A DNA stretch of 64,000 bases from Olleya sp. Bg11-27. Lineage in GTDB: Bacteria > Bacteroidota > Bacteroidia > Flavobacteriales > Flavobacteriaceae. The stretch spans positions 3,983,001 through 4,047,000 of the forward strand of contig NZ_CP025117.1 in the NCBI RefSeq assembly GCF_002831645.1, given 5' to 3'. A model generated the notes under the pieces. It saw only the letters and a program-made list of their open reading frames with translations. It was not told where the DNA came from and did not search any database. Each line of letters starts with the position of its first letter. Within the stretch, counting starts at the first letter, position 1. Below are positions 8,659-17,512 of this stretch, one piece after another. Made by a program: the position numbers and the translations under genes.

Positions 8659-9174
8659 ATGTCAAAAAATTTACATAAAGATATTTGCGATAAATCAAGA
8701 TTTGAAGCGCTATTTAAACAGCATGCAAAAAACCTACATGACTTTTTGTATTACAAGTTTGGTGAACTTTTAAATCCTGAAGATAAGGCACAAGAGGCAT
8801 TTATTAAATTATGGGAAAATTGTAAAAAAGTAACACCCAATAAAGCGAAAAGCTTTTTGTTTACAATCGCTAATAATTTAATGTTAAACGAAGTTGCACA
8901 TCAAAAAGTAGTTTTAAAACATCAAAAAACAATAACCTCACATCATACTAATCTATCTCCGGAATTTTTAATGGAAGAGGATGAATACCGACAAAAACTA
9001 GAAAAAGCAATATCTAATCTTACCGAAGCACAACGCGTTGCTTTTTTAATGAATCGTGTAGAAGGTAAACGTTTTAAAGAAATAGCAACCCTTTTAGGTA
9101 TTAGTACAAAAGCAGTAGAAAAACGTATATATGGTGCTTTAAAAAAATTAAGGCTAGATATAGAAGAATTATAA
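8659..9174 (+). CDS. ECF-type RNA polymerase sigma-70 factor
   Basis: A 171-residue ECF sigma factor. Region 2 spans about residues 15-85 (FEALFKQHAKNLHDFLYYKF, EDKAQEAFIKLWENC). Region 4 spans about 115-165 (LEKAISNLTEAQRVAFLMN, FKEIATLLGISTKAVEKRI), with the helix-turn-helix for the -35 element. No additional domain. It heads a sigma/FecR/STN-receptor set, so it should be released by the FecR protein when the outer-membrane receptor binds its ligand. Confidence 0.93.
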   Translation: MSKNLHKDICDKSRFEALFKQHAKNLHDFLYYKFGELLNPEDKAQEAFIKLWENCKKVTPNKAKSFLFTIANNLMLNEVAHQKVVLKHQKTITSHHTNLSPEFLMEEDEYRQKLEKAISNLTEAQRVAFLMNRVEGKRFKEIATLLGISTKAVEKRIYGALKKLRLDIEEL

Positions 9175-9181
9175 AATAAAA

Positions 9182-9197
9182 GATTTTTAGGGTAGGA
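9182..9197. repeat. Right arm of the 16-bp inverted repeat flanking the ECF sigma gene
   Basis: GATTTTTAGGGTAGGA is the exact reverse complement of 8605-8620. It lies between the sigma stop codon and the fecR start. Its position upstream of fecR, mirrored by the one upstream of sigma, fits a control element read from both sides. Confidence 0.75.
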
Positions 9198-9218
9198 ATT
9201 TTACAGCTTACCTTGTTA

Positions 9219-9226
9219 TATGTTTG
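9219..9226 (+). promoter_or_regulatory. Putative -7 element upstream of fecR
   Basis: TATGTTTG matches TAnnTTTG 10 bp before the fecR ATG. There is no canonical -33 TTG at the right distance; the 16-bp repeat arm occupies that area. If real, the promoter would give a nearly leaderless transcript. Confidence 0.35.
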
Positions 9227-9236
9227 AATTGCAGTT

Positions 9237-10136
9237 ATGAATAAAGAAGCATTAATATTAAAATGGTTAGATAATAACCTATCCCCTCAAGAGCTTGAAG
9301 CATTCGAAGCTTTAGAGGAGTATGACGCTATTACAAAACTATCTAATTATACAAAAGGTTTTAAAGCTCCAGAATTTAATACTGAAGCGGCTTTGCAAGC
9401 TACATTATCTAAAATTGAAAGTAAACCAGTGTCTAAAAACAACTGGCTAACACCTTTCCTAAAAATAGCTGCCATATTAGCAATATGCTTTAGTGCATAT
9501 TATTACACGACAACTTTAGATACCACCATTACGACGCAATACGCAGAAAAAACACAAATAGAACTTCCCGACAATTCTAAAGTCAATTTAAACGCCTTAT
9601 CCAAAATCACATATAATAGCAAGCAATGGAATACTAATAAACGTAACATTGACCTTGAAGGGGAAGCCTTTTTTAAAGTAAAAAAAGGAAGTACTTTTAA
9701 TGTTATTACAGCAACAGGGATTGTAAGTGTTGTTGGCACACAATTTAATGTCAAACAACGTGCAAATTATTTTGAAGTCACTTGCTTTGAAGGCGTCGTT
9801 AGTGTTGCTGTTAATACAAAAAAAACAACCTTAACAGCTGGTGATTCTTTTTTAATTATTAATGGTAATCAGATAAAGCGTTTACAAACTGAGAATCAAC
9901 AACCTGATTGGACACATAATGTAAGTCGTTTTATTAGTGTACCTTTAAGCGAAGTATTTGCTGAATTTGAAAGACAATATAATGTCAAAATAGAAGGTAA
10001 TACTATTAAAAAAAGCACATTGTTTTCTGGTAAGTTTACGCATAATGATATTAATATCGCATTGCAATCTATAACGCAACCACTACAATTACAATATAAA
10101 AAAGTTAACAACACTATTATTTTAACGCGTGAGTAA
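9237..10136 (+). CDS. FecR-family anti-sigma regulator
   Basis: A 299-residue inner-membrane regulator. A short cytoplasmic N-terminal part (about 1-75) is followed by one transmembrane segment (about 80-98, PFLKIAAILAICFSAYYY). Then comes the periplasmic FecR domain (TQIELPDNSKVNLNALSKI, LEGEAFFKVKK, ATGIVSVVGTQFNV). The C-terminal DUF4974-type domain (SVPLSEVFAEFERQYNVKI) is the part that contacts the receptor's STN domain in this family. Its end overlaps the start of the receptor gene by 8 bp, so the two are translationally coupled. Confidence 0.93.
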   Translation: MNKEALILKWLDNNLSPQELEAFEALEEYDAITKLSNYTKGFKAPEFNTEAALQATLSKIESKPVSKNNWLTPFLKIAAILAICFSAYYYTTTLDTTITTQYAEKTQIELPDNSKVNLNALSKITYNSKQWNTNKRNIDLEGEAFFKVKKGSTFNVITATGIVSVVGTQFNVKQRANYFEVTCFEGVVSVAVNTKKTTLTAGDSFLIINGNQIKRLQTENQQPDWTHNVSRFISVPLSEVFAEFERQYNVKIEGNTIKKSTLFSGKFTHNDINIALQSITQPLQLQYKKVNNTIILTRE

Positions 10137-12405
10137 ATCGTTAAAGACTGCACTATTTTTAATTGTATTACTAGTTTGCAACTTTTCTGTTTATGCACAA
10201 CACGAAAAACTCCCCCTTTTAGATGTTCTGTCGACTATAGAATATAAATATAAAGTCAGTTTTTCTTATGCTGATAAGGTGATTAAAGGTGTTATGGTTG
10301 ATTACAATCCAAAAGACAACCTTACCACTACCCTAGCCAAACTAGAATCTCAAACCGACTTAATTTTCAACCGATTAGACGATCATTTTATTACAGTCTC
10401 AAATAATAAAAACAGCTTTTCTTTTCAAAAACTAGAAGAAGTTACTATTTCTAATTATCTAACTACCGGAATTAGTAAAAATAATTCTGGTGCTATTATA
10501 ATTGCACCAAAATCTTTCGCGATTTTACCTGGATTGATAGAACCCGATATTTTACAAACCATCCAAAACCTTCCTGGTGTTTTAAGTGTCGATGAAACGG
10601 TATCCAATATTAATGTACGAGGAGGTACACATGATCAAAATCTAATCTTATACGACGGTATAAAAATGTACCAATCTGGACATTTTTTTGGTTTAATCTC
10701 TGCTTTTAATCCCTACTTAACAAAAAATGTAGCGGTTACTAAAAATGGAACAAGTGCTAAGTTTGGAGATGGCGTCTCTAGTGTTGTTGACATGCAATTA
10801 TCAGACAATACAGAAGAAGATTTTAGTGCTGGTATTGGCATAAACATGATAACTACGGATGGCTTTGCTATAATCCCTTTAGCAAAAAAAACACAATTAC
10901 AATTGACCACAAGACGGTCTATTACAGACGTTTTAGATACACCAACCTACAATCAGTATTTTAAACGTGTCTTCCAAGATTCTGACGTCACTAATAACGA
11001 CATTGCCACAACCACCAACCAGACGTTTAAGTTTAGTGATATTTCTTTAAAATTTTTACACGATTTTAGTCCAAAAGACAAACTTCGTTTTACTTTACTT
11101 AATGTTTTTAATCAATTAGATTTTGAAGAATCTTCAAATACTTCGGATACAGACAATATCACTAATCAATTAAAACAACAAAATCGAGCATCGGCATTAC
11201 AATATGAACATGTCTGGAACGACAAATTAAACACCGCTATAAAAGGGTATTATTCCAACTACGACTTACGTTCTTCAGACTATGACCTTATTAATAATCA
11301 ACGATTAACACAAGAAAACAAAGTCATTGATAATGGCTTTAATATTGATGCTAATTACAATTTTAATAAAACGGTAGTCGTTAATGGTGGGATGCAGTTT
11401 AAAGAAATAGGCATCAGTCATCTTGAAGAAGTTAATGCTCCTATTTTTAAACGGAATATAAAAAATGTCCTTCGCACGTATAGCGCTTACGCGGAAACCG
11501 TGTTTAATTCTAAAAATAAGAAGACACATCTTAAATTAGGATTACGACACAATTATTTCCGAAAATTTAATATTTCAATAACCGAACCTCGTGTCTATAT
11601 CAGTCAGCGTTTTTTAAAAGCATTTAGAATAGAATTATCTGGCGAATATAAAAGCCAAAGCACCTCACAACTTATAGATTTACAAAACGACTTTTTAGGT
11701 ATTGAGAAACGGCGATGGGTTTTAGCTAACAATAATACAATACCAATTCAAAAAAGCAAACAAATCAGTTCTGGAATCACTTACAATAAAAACAAGCTAT
11801 TATTAAGTGCAGAAGGGTATTTTAAAACCGTAGATGGGATAACAACCCGTAGTCAAGGTTTTCAAAATCAATATCAATATACCAACGCTTTAGGTAACTA
11901 TAAAGTTAAAGGAGTGGATCTATTAATAAACAAACAATTAAATGCTTTTAGCACTTGGGTAAGTTACAGTTACAGTCGCAATAATTATACGTTTAACGAC
12001 TTAAATAACAGCACTGCTTTCCCAAGTAATTTTGATGTTACGCACCAAATAAATTTTGGAAGTACGTATCACTGGGAACAATTAAAATTAGCTTTTGGAG
12101 TCAATTGGCATTCTGGAAAACCATTTACACAACCAGATAGTACTAATCCAAATACAGGAAATACAATACACTATCAAGCACCAAACAGTAGTCGATTACA
12201 AGCCTATTTAAGAGCTGATTTATCTGCAACATATCAATTTAAGCTTGGCGAAAACAAAGCTGTTGTTGGAGCTTCTATTTGGAACATCTTAGATCAAGAA
12301 AATATTTTAAATACATATTATACTATAGACAACAATCAAATCTCTAAGGTTGAAAATGTGTCTTTAGGTATAACTCCCAACGTCAGTTTTAGGGTTAAGT
12401 TTTAG
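10129..12405 (+). CDS. TonB-dependent outer-membrane receptor with N-terminal STN signalling domain
   Basis: A 758-residue receptor starting at a GTG that overlaps the fecR stop. Signal peptide 1-23 is followed by an STN domain (about 30-95, LLDVLSTIEYKYKVSFSY). A plug domain comes next (about 125-225; LPGVLSVDETVSNINVRGG, LILYDGIKMY) and then a 22-strand-type barrel ending in FRVKF. There is no carboxypeptidase-like domain between STN and plug, unlike SusC proteins. It fits a FecA-like transducer that imports a ligand and signals to the FecR/ECF pair. The ligand cannot be read from sequence. Confidence 0.92.
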   Translation: MSKSLKTALFLIVLLVCNFSVYAQHEKLPLLDVLSTIEYKYKVSFSYADKVIKGVMVDYNPKDNLTTTLAKLESQTDLIFNRLDDHFITVSNNKNSFSFQKLEEVTISNYLTTGISKNNSGAIIIAPKSFAILPGLIEPDILQTIQNLPGVLSVDETVSNINVRGGTHDQNLILYDGIKMYQSGHFFGLISAFNPYLTKNVAVTKNGTSAKFGDGVSSVVDMQLSDNTEEDFSAGIGINMITTDGFAIIPLAKKTQLQLTTRRSITDVLDTPTYNQYFKRVFQDSDVTNNDIATTTNQTFKFSDISLKFLHDFSPKDKLRFTLLNVFNQLDFEESSNTSDTDNITNQLKQQNRASALQYEHVWNDKLNTAIKGYYSNYDLRSSDYDLINNQRLTQENKVIDNGFNIDANYNFNKTVVVNGGMQFKEIGISHLEEVNAPIFKRNIKNVLRTYSAYAETVFNSKNKKTHLKLGLRHNYFRKFNISITEPRVYISQRFLKAFRIELSGEYKSQSTSQLIDLQNDFLGIEKRRWVLANNNTIPIQKSKQISSGITYNKNKLLLSAEGYFKTVDGITTRSQGFQNQYQYTNALGNYKVKGVDLLINKQLNAFSTWVSYSYSRNNYTFNDLNNSTAFPSNFDVTHQINFGSTYHWEQLKLAFGVNWHSGKPFTQPDSTNPNTGNTIHYQAPNSSRLQAYLRADLSATYQFKLGENKAVVGASIWNILDQENILNTYYTIDNNQISKVENVSLGITPNVSFRVKF

Positions 12406-12429
12406 CTTTGGTTTTTATAAAAAATAACT

Positions 12430-12633
12430 CTATCTCTTGATTGCTGTTTTTAATGCTTTTTTTGAGGTAATTTGTAAATTACTGGTGTCTCTATATTTTA
12501 TTAATCGAAGAGTGGTCTTTGTTATATGATTATTCTTTTTGACACATTCAACTATCCATTTTTTATTATTCTCATATTTATAAAAATATTGTACGTCCGT
12601 AAACACTCCTAATTTGTCGTTAAAAGCGTATAA
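12430..12633 (-). pseudogene. Orphan C-terminal gene fragment (possible)
   Basis: An open minus-strand frame of 67 codons with no start codon: it opens just after a stop at 12634-12636 and ends at TAG. It encodes a protein-like sequence with runs such as DVQYFYKYENNKKWIVEC and TTLRLIKYRDTSNLQITSK. It may be the tail of a gene cut off when the neighbouring IS1595-type element inserted. I do not recognise the family. The remainder of 12406-12660 shows nothing else. Confidence 0.35.
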
Positions 12634-12681
12634 TTAGTTATTATAAAGCAAGTTATTATGGCTGTTTTTATATTTGGTGTT

Positions 12682-13545
12682 CATTTTCCGGATAAGCATA
12701 GTTGTAGATTACATTTTAAGTCACAACGTGACCAATAAGGAGTTGTTTGTCATCGTTATAGCTCAAGGAATTATTACTGGCTTCAGAACAAATGGAGTTA
12801 CCAATGTAAATCATGTAAGGCTACAATATCACTTCGTAGCGGAACTATTATGGAGAGTTATAAATTGTCATTTATCATTTGGTAGAAAATTATTTTTTTA
12901 CTAAGCAACATTAAGAAAGGATTTTCCAGTAAAGAAACACAACGTCAGCTTAGCTTGAAACGCTACGAGCCTGTGTGGGCAATGGTTTACAAGTTACGTA
13001 AGGCTATGGGCAAACGAGACGATAGCTATACTCTTGAAGGTATAATAGAAGCGTCTCAGCAGGATCACAAAACACAGAAAGCAGACCGTGGTAGCAAGAT
13101 AAAGTCTAATGAGATGATTATGGCGGAAAGTACAGTTTTAGAGGATCTAGAAACAGGAAAAACAGAGAAACATGCTAGATAGTTTAAAGCAAAAGCTCTT
13201 TCAGATCATAACATCGAAATACAGATAAAACACTACAAAATACCATTAAAAATGATCAATCGCTAGTCATTACAGACCAGAGTACATCCTATATAAACAT
13301 TGCGAATTATGTGGACATATATATATTAGTAAAAAATCTAGTCAACAAACAACTAAAGAGACTCTAAAGTGGGTGCATTTGCAATCAGTAATACTAAAAG
13401 GAATTTTGTGTAACCTAGCATGAAATAAAAGCAAAACACCTGCAACTTTACTTAAATGAATTCATTTATAAGCTTAATCCAAGATACTTTGGTGATAAAA
13501 TATTTGACAGAATAATAATAACAATAGCTAGTGGATACCCAATAG
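12682..13545 (+). pseudogene. Decayed IS1595-family (ISXO2-like) transposase
   Basis: From 12682 to 13182 one frame reads like an ISXO2 transposase, interrupted only by stop codons (for example after FKSQRDQ and SFIIW). It shows an N-terminal FPDKHSC, a zinc-ribbon-like YQCKSCKATISLRSGTIME, then KRYEPVWAMVYKLRKAMGKR and MAESTVLEDLETGKTEKH. After that the frame changes repeatedly: ITDQSTSY, then SSQQTTKETLKWVH, then NTKRNF, then EFIYKLNPRYFGD in different frames. The element is therefore an old relic. Plus-strand open frames of 76 and 75 codons within it are pieces of this wreck. Confidence 0.85.
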
Positions 13546-13578
13546 ATATACAATTAAAAATATTATTTTTTTATTGTG

Positions 13579-13605
13579 AATAGATTCTAATTGCTAGAAT
13601 CTATT
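13579..13605. other. Perfect 11-bp hairpin in a gene-free stretch
   Basis: AATAGATTCTA pairs with TAGAATCTATT around a 5-nt loop, just beyond the transposase relic. It could be an end of the relic or a terminator without a clear T-tract. The rest of 13546-13770 is AT-rich leader before the astacin gene, with no promoter I can place with confidence. Confidence 0.5.
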
Positions 13606-13770
13606 ATTTCCTCAAATAAACACGATTAAAAATGTGTTTTTCATATAAAATAGTCATTCTTTTTAAAGAAGATCCAAAATAGGTTCATTGAACGTATATA
13701 AAATTTAATGCTTAAAATATTTTAATCACCAACCTCGATAACTTAAACTGTTATCACTAAAACCGTAATT

Positions 13771-14772
13771 ATGAAAATTAAACATTTATTATTTTGTACA
13801 ATTGGTATTTCTATTATGTTGACTTCCTGTCAAAACGAAGAAATTAATCAAGATGAAGATCAACTAATTCAAGAAGAAGTATTGGATCAAAGCGAAGTTG
13901 AACTTGCATATCCAGATCAAATTGGCTCTTTACACAAACTATACTATGGCTTGTCTGAGCTTACTGTTGAAAAAATAGAAGATACTTATGTATTAGATGG
14001 CGATATTGTTTTTAGATTAAATCAATTAACTACAACTCCATCTAATGAAACAGATAGAAGTGTAGGCCGAACAGGAGGCAGATGGAACAACAACATCGTA
14101 TATTACCAAATTAATTCTACCTTATCTAATCAACAGCGCGTTTTTGATGCTATTGCCCATTGGGAAGCTAACACATCTGTTCAGTTTGTGCAACGTACAA
14201 ACCAATCAGACTATGTGTATTTTACACCAGGTAGTGGTTGTTCTTCTTTTGTAGGTAGAATTGGTGGAAGACAAAATATTACTCTAGCTAACGGTTGTAC
14301 TACGGGAAGTACAATTCATGAAATTGGACATGCAGTAGGTTTATGGCATGAGCAAAGTAGAATTGATAGAAATAATTATATTAATATAAATTTCCAAAAT
14401 ATTCAAGATAATAGAGAAAATAATTTTCAAACCTATGCACAGCAAGGTCAAGATGGTGATGAATACACCTCTTCTCTAGATTTTAACTCTATAATGCTTT
14501 ATAGTTCTTATGCCTTTTCAAAAAATGGACAACCAACTATAGTCAAAAATGATGGTACTGCATTTAATTCTCAAAGAAGCGGACTATCATCTGGAGATAT
14601 CCAAGGTATTAATATTATGTATCCTGGAGGAGAAACAGGAGGACGTTTATGCGATGGTGTTTCTGCATGGTCTAGTTCTCAAAATTACCAAGTAGGGGCT
14701 AAAGTTACTTATCAAGGGTCTTTATATGAACGAACAAATACAAGGTGGGTAATTATTGGAGAATGTAACTAA
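13771..14772 (+). CDS. Astacin-family (M12A) secreted metalloprotease lipoprotein
   Basis: A 333-residue exported zinc protease. The signal peptide ends in a lipobox (MLTSC, Cys20), followed by an acidic pro-region (about 22-105). The catalytic domain has the complete astacin zinc motif HEIGHAVGLWHEQSR (residues about 185-199) and the Met-turn SIMLYSSYAFS. The C-terminal about 45 residues (AWSSSQNYQVGAKVTYQGSLYE) resemble a CBM5/12 chitin-binding-type module. Family knowledge: flavastacin-like enzymes cut proteins extracellularly. Its own terminator follows. Confidence 0.92.
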   Translation: MKIKHLLFCTIGISIMLTSCQNEEINQDEDQLIQEEVLDQSEVELAYPDQIGSLHKLYYGLSELTVEKIEDTYVLDGDIVFRLNQLTTTPSNETDRSVGRTGGRWNNNIVYYQINSTLSNQQRVFDAIAHWEANTSVQFVQRTNQSDYVYFTPGSGCSSFVGRIGGRQNITLANGCTTGSTIHEIGHAVGLWHEQSRIDRNNYININFQNIQDNRENNFQTYAQQGQDGDEYTSSLDFNSIMLYSSYAFSKNGQPTIVKNDGTAFNSQRSGLSSGDIQGINIMYPGGETGGRLCDGVSAWSSSQNYQVGAKVTYQGSLYERTNTRWVIIGECN

Positions 14773-14796
14773 TCTATAGTTAATAGAATTAAATTT

Positions 14797-14830
14797 AAAA
14801 GACATAAACCAATTGGTTTATGTCTTTTTT
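14797..14830 (+). terminator. Terminator of the astacin gene
   Basis: A 14-bp perfect stem (AAAAGACATAAACC and its complement) with an AATT loop and a T-run. The stretch 14831-14971 beyond it contains no gene I can support. Confidence 0.9.
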
Positions 14831-14971
14831 TTGGTTTAAAAAGGAATTAAAAACGATATGTTTTAGTGTATCTCGCTTTAGTTTCTGAAAATTTTCTGTC
14901 GTGAATTCTCGAATTTAAAAGTTTGAATTTTATGATTGTTCCCAAATTTTAAAAGGTGAAATTTTAGCCTA

Positions 14972-15988
14972 CTAGTTTGGCAACGTTATTTTATACTCAA
15001 GTTTTGGTTCAGAAGAAATTTGATATTGTGTATCAATTATTACTGAATCTTTTAGATGTTCAGGAATATTCTGAATACAAATTGGTGTAGTCAAACCGCT
15101 ATCATTAACACCTATTTTTTCATCTTTATAAACTTGTATTTCCGTAATAATAACAAGTTGATCAAATCCTTTTAACTTTTCACTTTCAATGACAGTTTTC
15201 ATTTTTGAAAATGATTTTTGTCCCAGGGCTTCTGTTTTTGATTGATTTTGGGAAAATACAGATGCTTTACTAACGTCTAATACTTTCTGTACTTTAATAA
15301 AATGTTTTTTTTGAAGTGTTTCTGTTGCAATTCCTTCTTTTTTAAGGCCTAGATATAACTCGATTTTTTCAGGTATAAATATTGTATCAAACGTTACTTG
15401 TTCCATTAAATTTAAAAAGATAGGAACCTGCTGTTCCTTTGCCAATGCATTTTGCATGGTTTCACTTATAATAATATCGGGTTGATTTTTAGAATCTATT
15501 TTAAATTTAGTTGCATCACTATTTATTAAGTCTATGTCAAAGTCTTCTAGTTCTAGTTTTGAAATTATATTTTGTAATATTTTAAAGGTAAATGGATTAA
15601 CTTCCAATAAGGTGTATTTAATATCTTCTTTAAGGTATCTAAAAATAATAGGAAGTATAAGTGTGGCAAAAGGTCCTGTTCCAGCATACAGAATATGAAT
15701 TTGTTTTTTATCTTCCTTTCTTTTGTCTTCAATAGCTTTATTTATACCTCTAATAAATTGTCGGGTTCTCAACAAGTCGTCAAGGCAAAGTGCAGCCCAA
15801 AACGTACCAAGAGCCTTTCCATTGCTTAGTGCTATGTCCTTTTTTCCTTCTTCCACATCCAGATCTTGCTCACAAATGGTGTTCAAAATAGATTTAAATA
15901 CTTTAGAGGCATTTGACAACTTTTGGAAATCAAGTGTGTCTTCAAAATATTCTGATGTAATTCTAATTATTTCTTTTTGAATGTCCAT
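14972..15988 (-). CDS. Class I SAM-dependent methyltransferase-like protein
   Basis: A 338-residue protein with a Rossmann methyltransferase core: motif I ILYAGTGPFATL (about residue 98-109), an acidic strand end YTLLEVNPFTF, the DATKF motif and PDIIISETMQNAL. The SETM segment recalls the Glu loop of protein-arginine methyltransferase-like enzymes, but the resemblance is weak. The N-terminal about 90 residues are helical and unrecognised. It is the leftmost gene that may belong to the cassette array, since a degenerate attC-like site lies just upstream of its start. Substrate unknown. Confidence 0.6.
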   Translation of the reverse strand: MDIQKEIIRITSEYFEDTLDFQKLSNASKVFKSILNTICEQDLDVEEGKKDIALSNGKALGTFWAALCLDDLLRTRQFIRGINKAIEDKRKEDKKQIHILYAGTGPFATLILPIIFRYLKEDIKYTLLEVNPFTFKILQNIISKLELEDFDIDLINSDATKFKIDSKNQPDIIISETMQNALAKEQQVPIFLNLMEQVTFDTIFIPEKIELYLGLKKEGIATETLQKKHFIKVQKVLDVSKASVFSQNQSKTEALGQKSFSKMKTVIESEKLKGFDQLVIITEIQVYKDEKIGVNDSGLTTPICIQNIPEHLKDSVIIDTQYQISSEPKLEYKITLPN

Positions 15989-16022
15989 TGTTAATTTATA
16001 ATCGATGTTATTAACTTTATCT

Positions 16023-16145
16023 AACCTGTTTATGCATGGTTATGTATTGTTTAATACTAAAATTAATAAATTAAAAAGAATTGAATAGAATATCCGAAGG
16101 AATATTCGCAAGTAAGCGGTGACCTAGCAATTAATTATACAACTT
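16023..16145 (-). repeat. attC-like cassette site S1 (degenerate)
   Basis: It aligns along its length with sites S3 and S5: AAC, then TTTATGCATGGTTATGTATTG, an apical imperfect hairpin (GAATATCCGAAGGAATATTC), then AGTAAGCGGTGACCTAGC and AATTAATTATAC. The usual CGGTGTT end has become AACTTAATG, and no private 10-bp pair can be matched for its neighbours, so it is probably decayed. Confidence 0.6.
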
Positions 16146-16161
16146 AATGTAACCAGTTTTT

Positions 16162-16689
16162 TTATTTCCAGTTTGTTTCATTGTTCAAAGTCAGTCCCAT
16201 GGATTTAAATTTTTGTCTTAATTCATTCGAATTATTAATTTCATTCTTTGGAATAATCAGCGAAAGTCCTGTGGATATTTTTAAAAAGAAATGATTTTGA
16301 GTCTCGTCAATCTTTTCTATTTCTGATATGTATATTTTTAATTCTCCTGCTTTGTCTTTAGAGAAAATGGAATCTTCTTTTATTTCTATTGTCTCCATTT
16401 GTCCAAACCGTTTTGAATAATTCTCATGGATAAATGTTTTGTATTGCTTTTTGTGCGACCATTTGAAATATTTTGGATAGAAAAAACCACTCGTAATGGC
16501 TATGAGTCCTAAATATAATGTTAAGGCAATATTCTGGTTTAAATAGAAGTAAAAAGCTGCTAAAACTGACCCAACTGTCATTAGAATCCAACCCTTTTTT
16601 TTCTGCTTATTTATCCTTTCAGATTTAGAAGCGTTAAATAATTGAAAGTCTAAAAAATCTTGCTCTTTTATTTTGTATTTGAGTGTCAT
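16162..16689 (-). CDS. YcxB-like membrane protein
   Basis: A 175-residue protein. An N-terminal segment (about 1-30) is followed by two close transmembrane helices (about 34-70, GWILMTVGSVLAAFYFYL and ALTLYLGLIAITSGFF). A C-terminal beta-rich YcxB-type domain (IEIKEDSIFSKDKAGELKIY, ISEIEKIDET, FFLKISTGLSLIIPK) completes it. The family is found in Firmicutes and Bacteroidota and has no known activity. It sits between a decayed cassette site and an IS3-family relic that begins 8 bp upstream of its start codon, so its native promoter is probably lost. Confidence 0.65.
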   Translation of the reverse strand: MTLKYKIKEQDFLDFQLFNASKSERINKQKKKGWILMTVGSVLAAFYFYLNQNIALTLYLGLIAITSGFFYPKYFKWSHKKQYKTFIHENYSKRFGQMETIEIKEDSIFSKDKAGELKIYISEIEKIDETQNHFFLKISTGLSLIIPKNEINNSNELRQKFKSMGLTLNNETNWK

Positions 16690-16697
16690 ACTTGAAA

Positions 16698-16795
16698 TGT
16701 CTAGTCCTGAAATATGGCTAAAGGTTAAAATTGAAACTGAACTGATAATTTATATACCATATTTAGTGTTTTATAATCTAAAGGTATTCCAAAAG
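16698..16795 (-). mobile_element. IS3-family relic 1 (3' end only)
   Basis: It begins with the end sequence TGTCTAGTCCTGAAATA, identical to that of relic 2 at 19398. Read on the minus strand it encodes the last residues of an IS150-type OrfB (DYKTLNMVYKLS). Everything upstream of this tail is gone and is replaced by an IS1182-type relic. Confidence 0.75.
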
Positions 16796-16803
16796 GGAAT
16801 AGA

Positions 16804-16927
16804 CTTCCATTTAAGCGTATCAAAATTAAGGTAAATACTTAATAAGTAATAATAAAACAAGCCTTTTAAAAAGGCTTGTTTCACTCAATCGATTAAAATA
16901 GTATGGGGTTGTGCAACGGTTACCGGT
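16804..16927 (+). mobile_element. IS1182-type relic 1 (right end)
   Basis: About 120 bp matching relic 2 at about 90% by eye. It includes ACTTCCATTTAAGCGTATC, a palindromic terminator (16855-16881, AACAAGCC with its complement) and the right terminal sequence GTTGTGCAAC at 16908-16917 followed by GGTTACC. No transposase coding remains. The GGTGTT that follows is the conserved end of an attC-like site. Confidence 0.7.
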
Positions 16928-16963
16928 GTTGTGCAACATTTTTTAATTTTATTTAATATTTTA

Positions 16964-17512
16964 TCATTTATGCAATTGTTTTAAATAGCGTTGTTCATTG
17001 ATAGTGCTTTTAACAATAATAACAATAACAACGATAAGAGAAATACCCCCTGAAACTATAATGTAAGTATAGAATCCATTAGAGAAGTACACCTTAAAGT
17101 AAGGCAATAGCAAATAAAATCCAAATATGTAAACTGTTATACAGACTGGTGTAATAATATAATTTATAATTTGTCGGGTTTTGTAATACTTTTTCAGATA
17201 GGCGAGGTAAGATTTTTGAGTCATCGAAATGAGTTGCTTTTCTTTGCGATATAACGAAAGAAACTCCAAGATAATTCGTAATGTAATACTTGAAATCATA
17301 AAAATCAAACCTAAATTGAAGGTATTCCACTGATTGAATGCATAATAAAAAGCATAGATTATCAATACAACTACTGTTAACGACAAAACAGTGATACTGA
17401 TATATTGACTGTTACGTTGCTTCTTTGCTTTTGTGATTATATCTTTAGGATTAAAGTTTGATATATCATTAACTTGAATATCCCATAATTTATTTAAGTT
17501 ATCATTTTCCAT
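16964..17512 (-). CDS. Four-helix membrane protein, probable anti-sigma partner
   Basis: A 182-residue protein with a short N-terminal cytoplasmic part (LNKLWDIQVNDISNF) and four transmembrane helices (about 38-60, 65-85, 115-135, 145-168). The gene overlaps the end of the ECF sigma gene by 11 bp. In Bacteroidota, small membrane proteins in this position often act as anti-sigma factors; that role is inferred from position only. It shows no zinc-finger anti-sigma or FecR domain. Confidence 0.6.
   Translation of the reverse strand: MENDNLNKLWDIQVNDISNFNPKDIITKAKKQRNSQYISITVLSLTVVVLIIYAFYYAFNQWNTFNLGLIFMISSITLRIILEFLSLYRKEKQLISMTQKSYLAYLKKYYKTRQIINYIITPVCITVYIFGFYLLLPYFKVYFSNGFYTYIIVSGGISLIVVIVIIVKSTINEQRYLKQLHK

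Noticed and set aside
12674-13182. Two plus-strand open frames (76 and 75 codons) as genuine small genes
   Set aside because: Both lie within the decayed ISXO2-like transposase; the second is a stop-free piece of its frame and the first is mostly in a wrong frame.
14831-14971. Left boundary cassette end for the methyltransferase-like gene
   Set aside because: The end next to its start would be TTTATCTAAC (16016-16025), but no complementary GTTAGATAAA was found near 14972, so membership of the array is uncertain.
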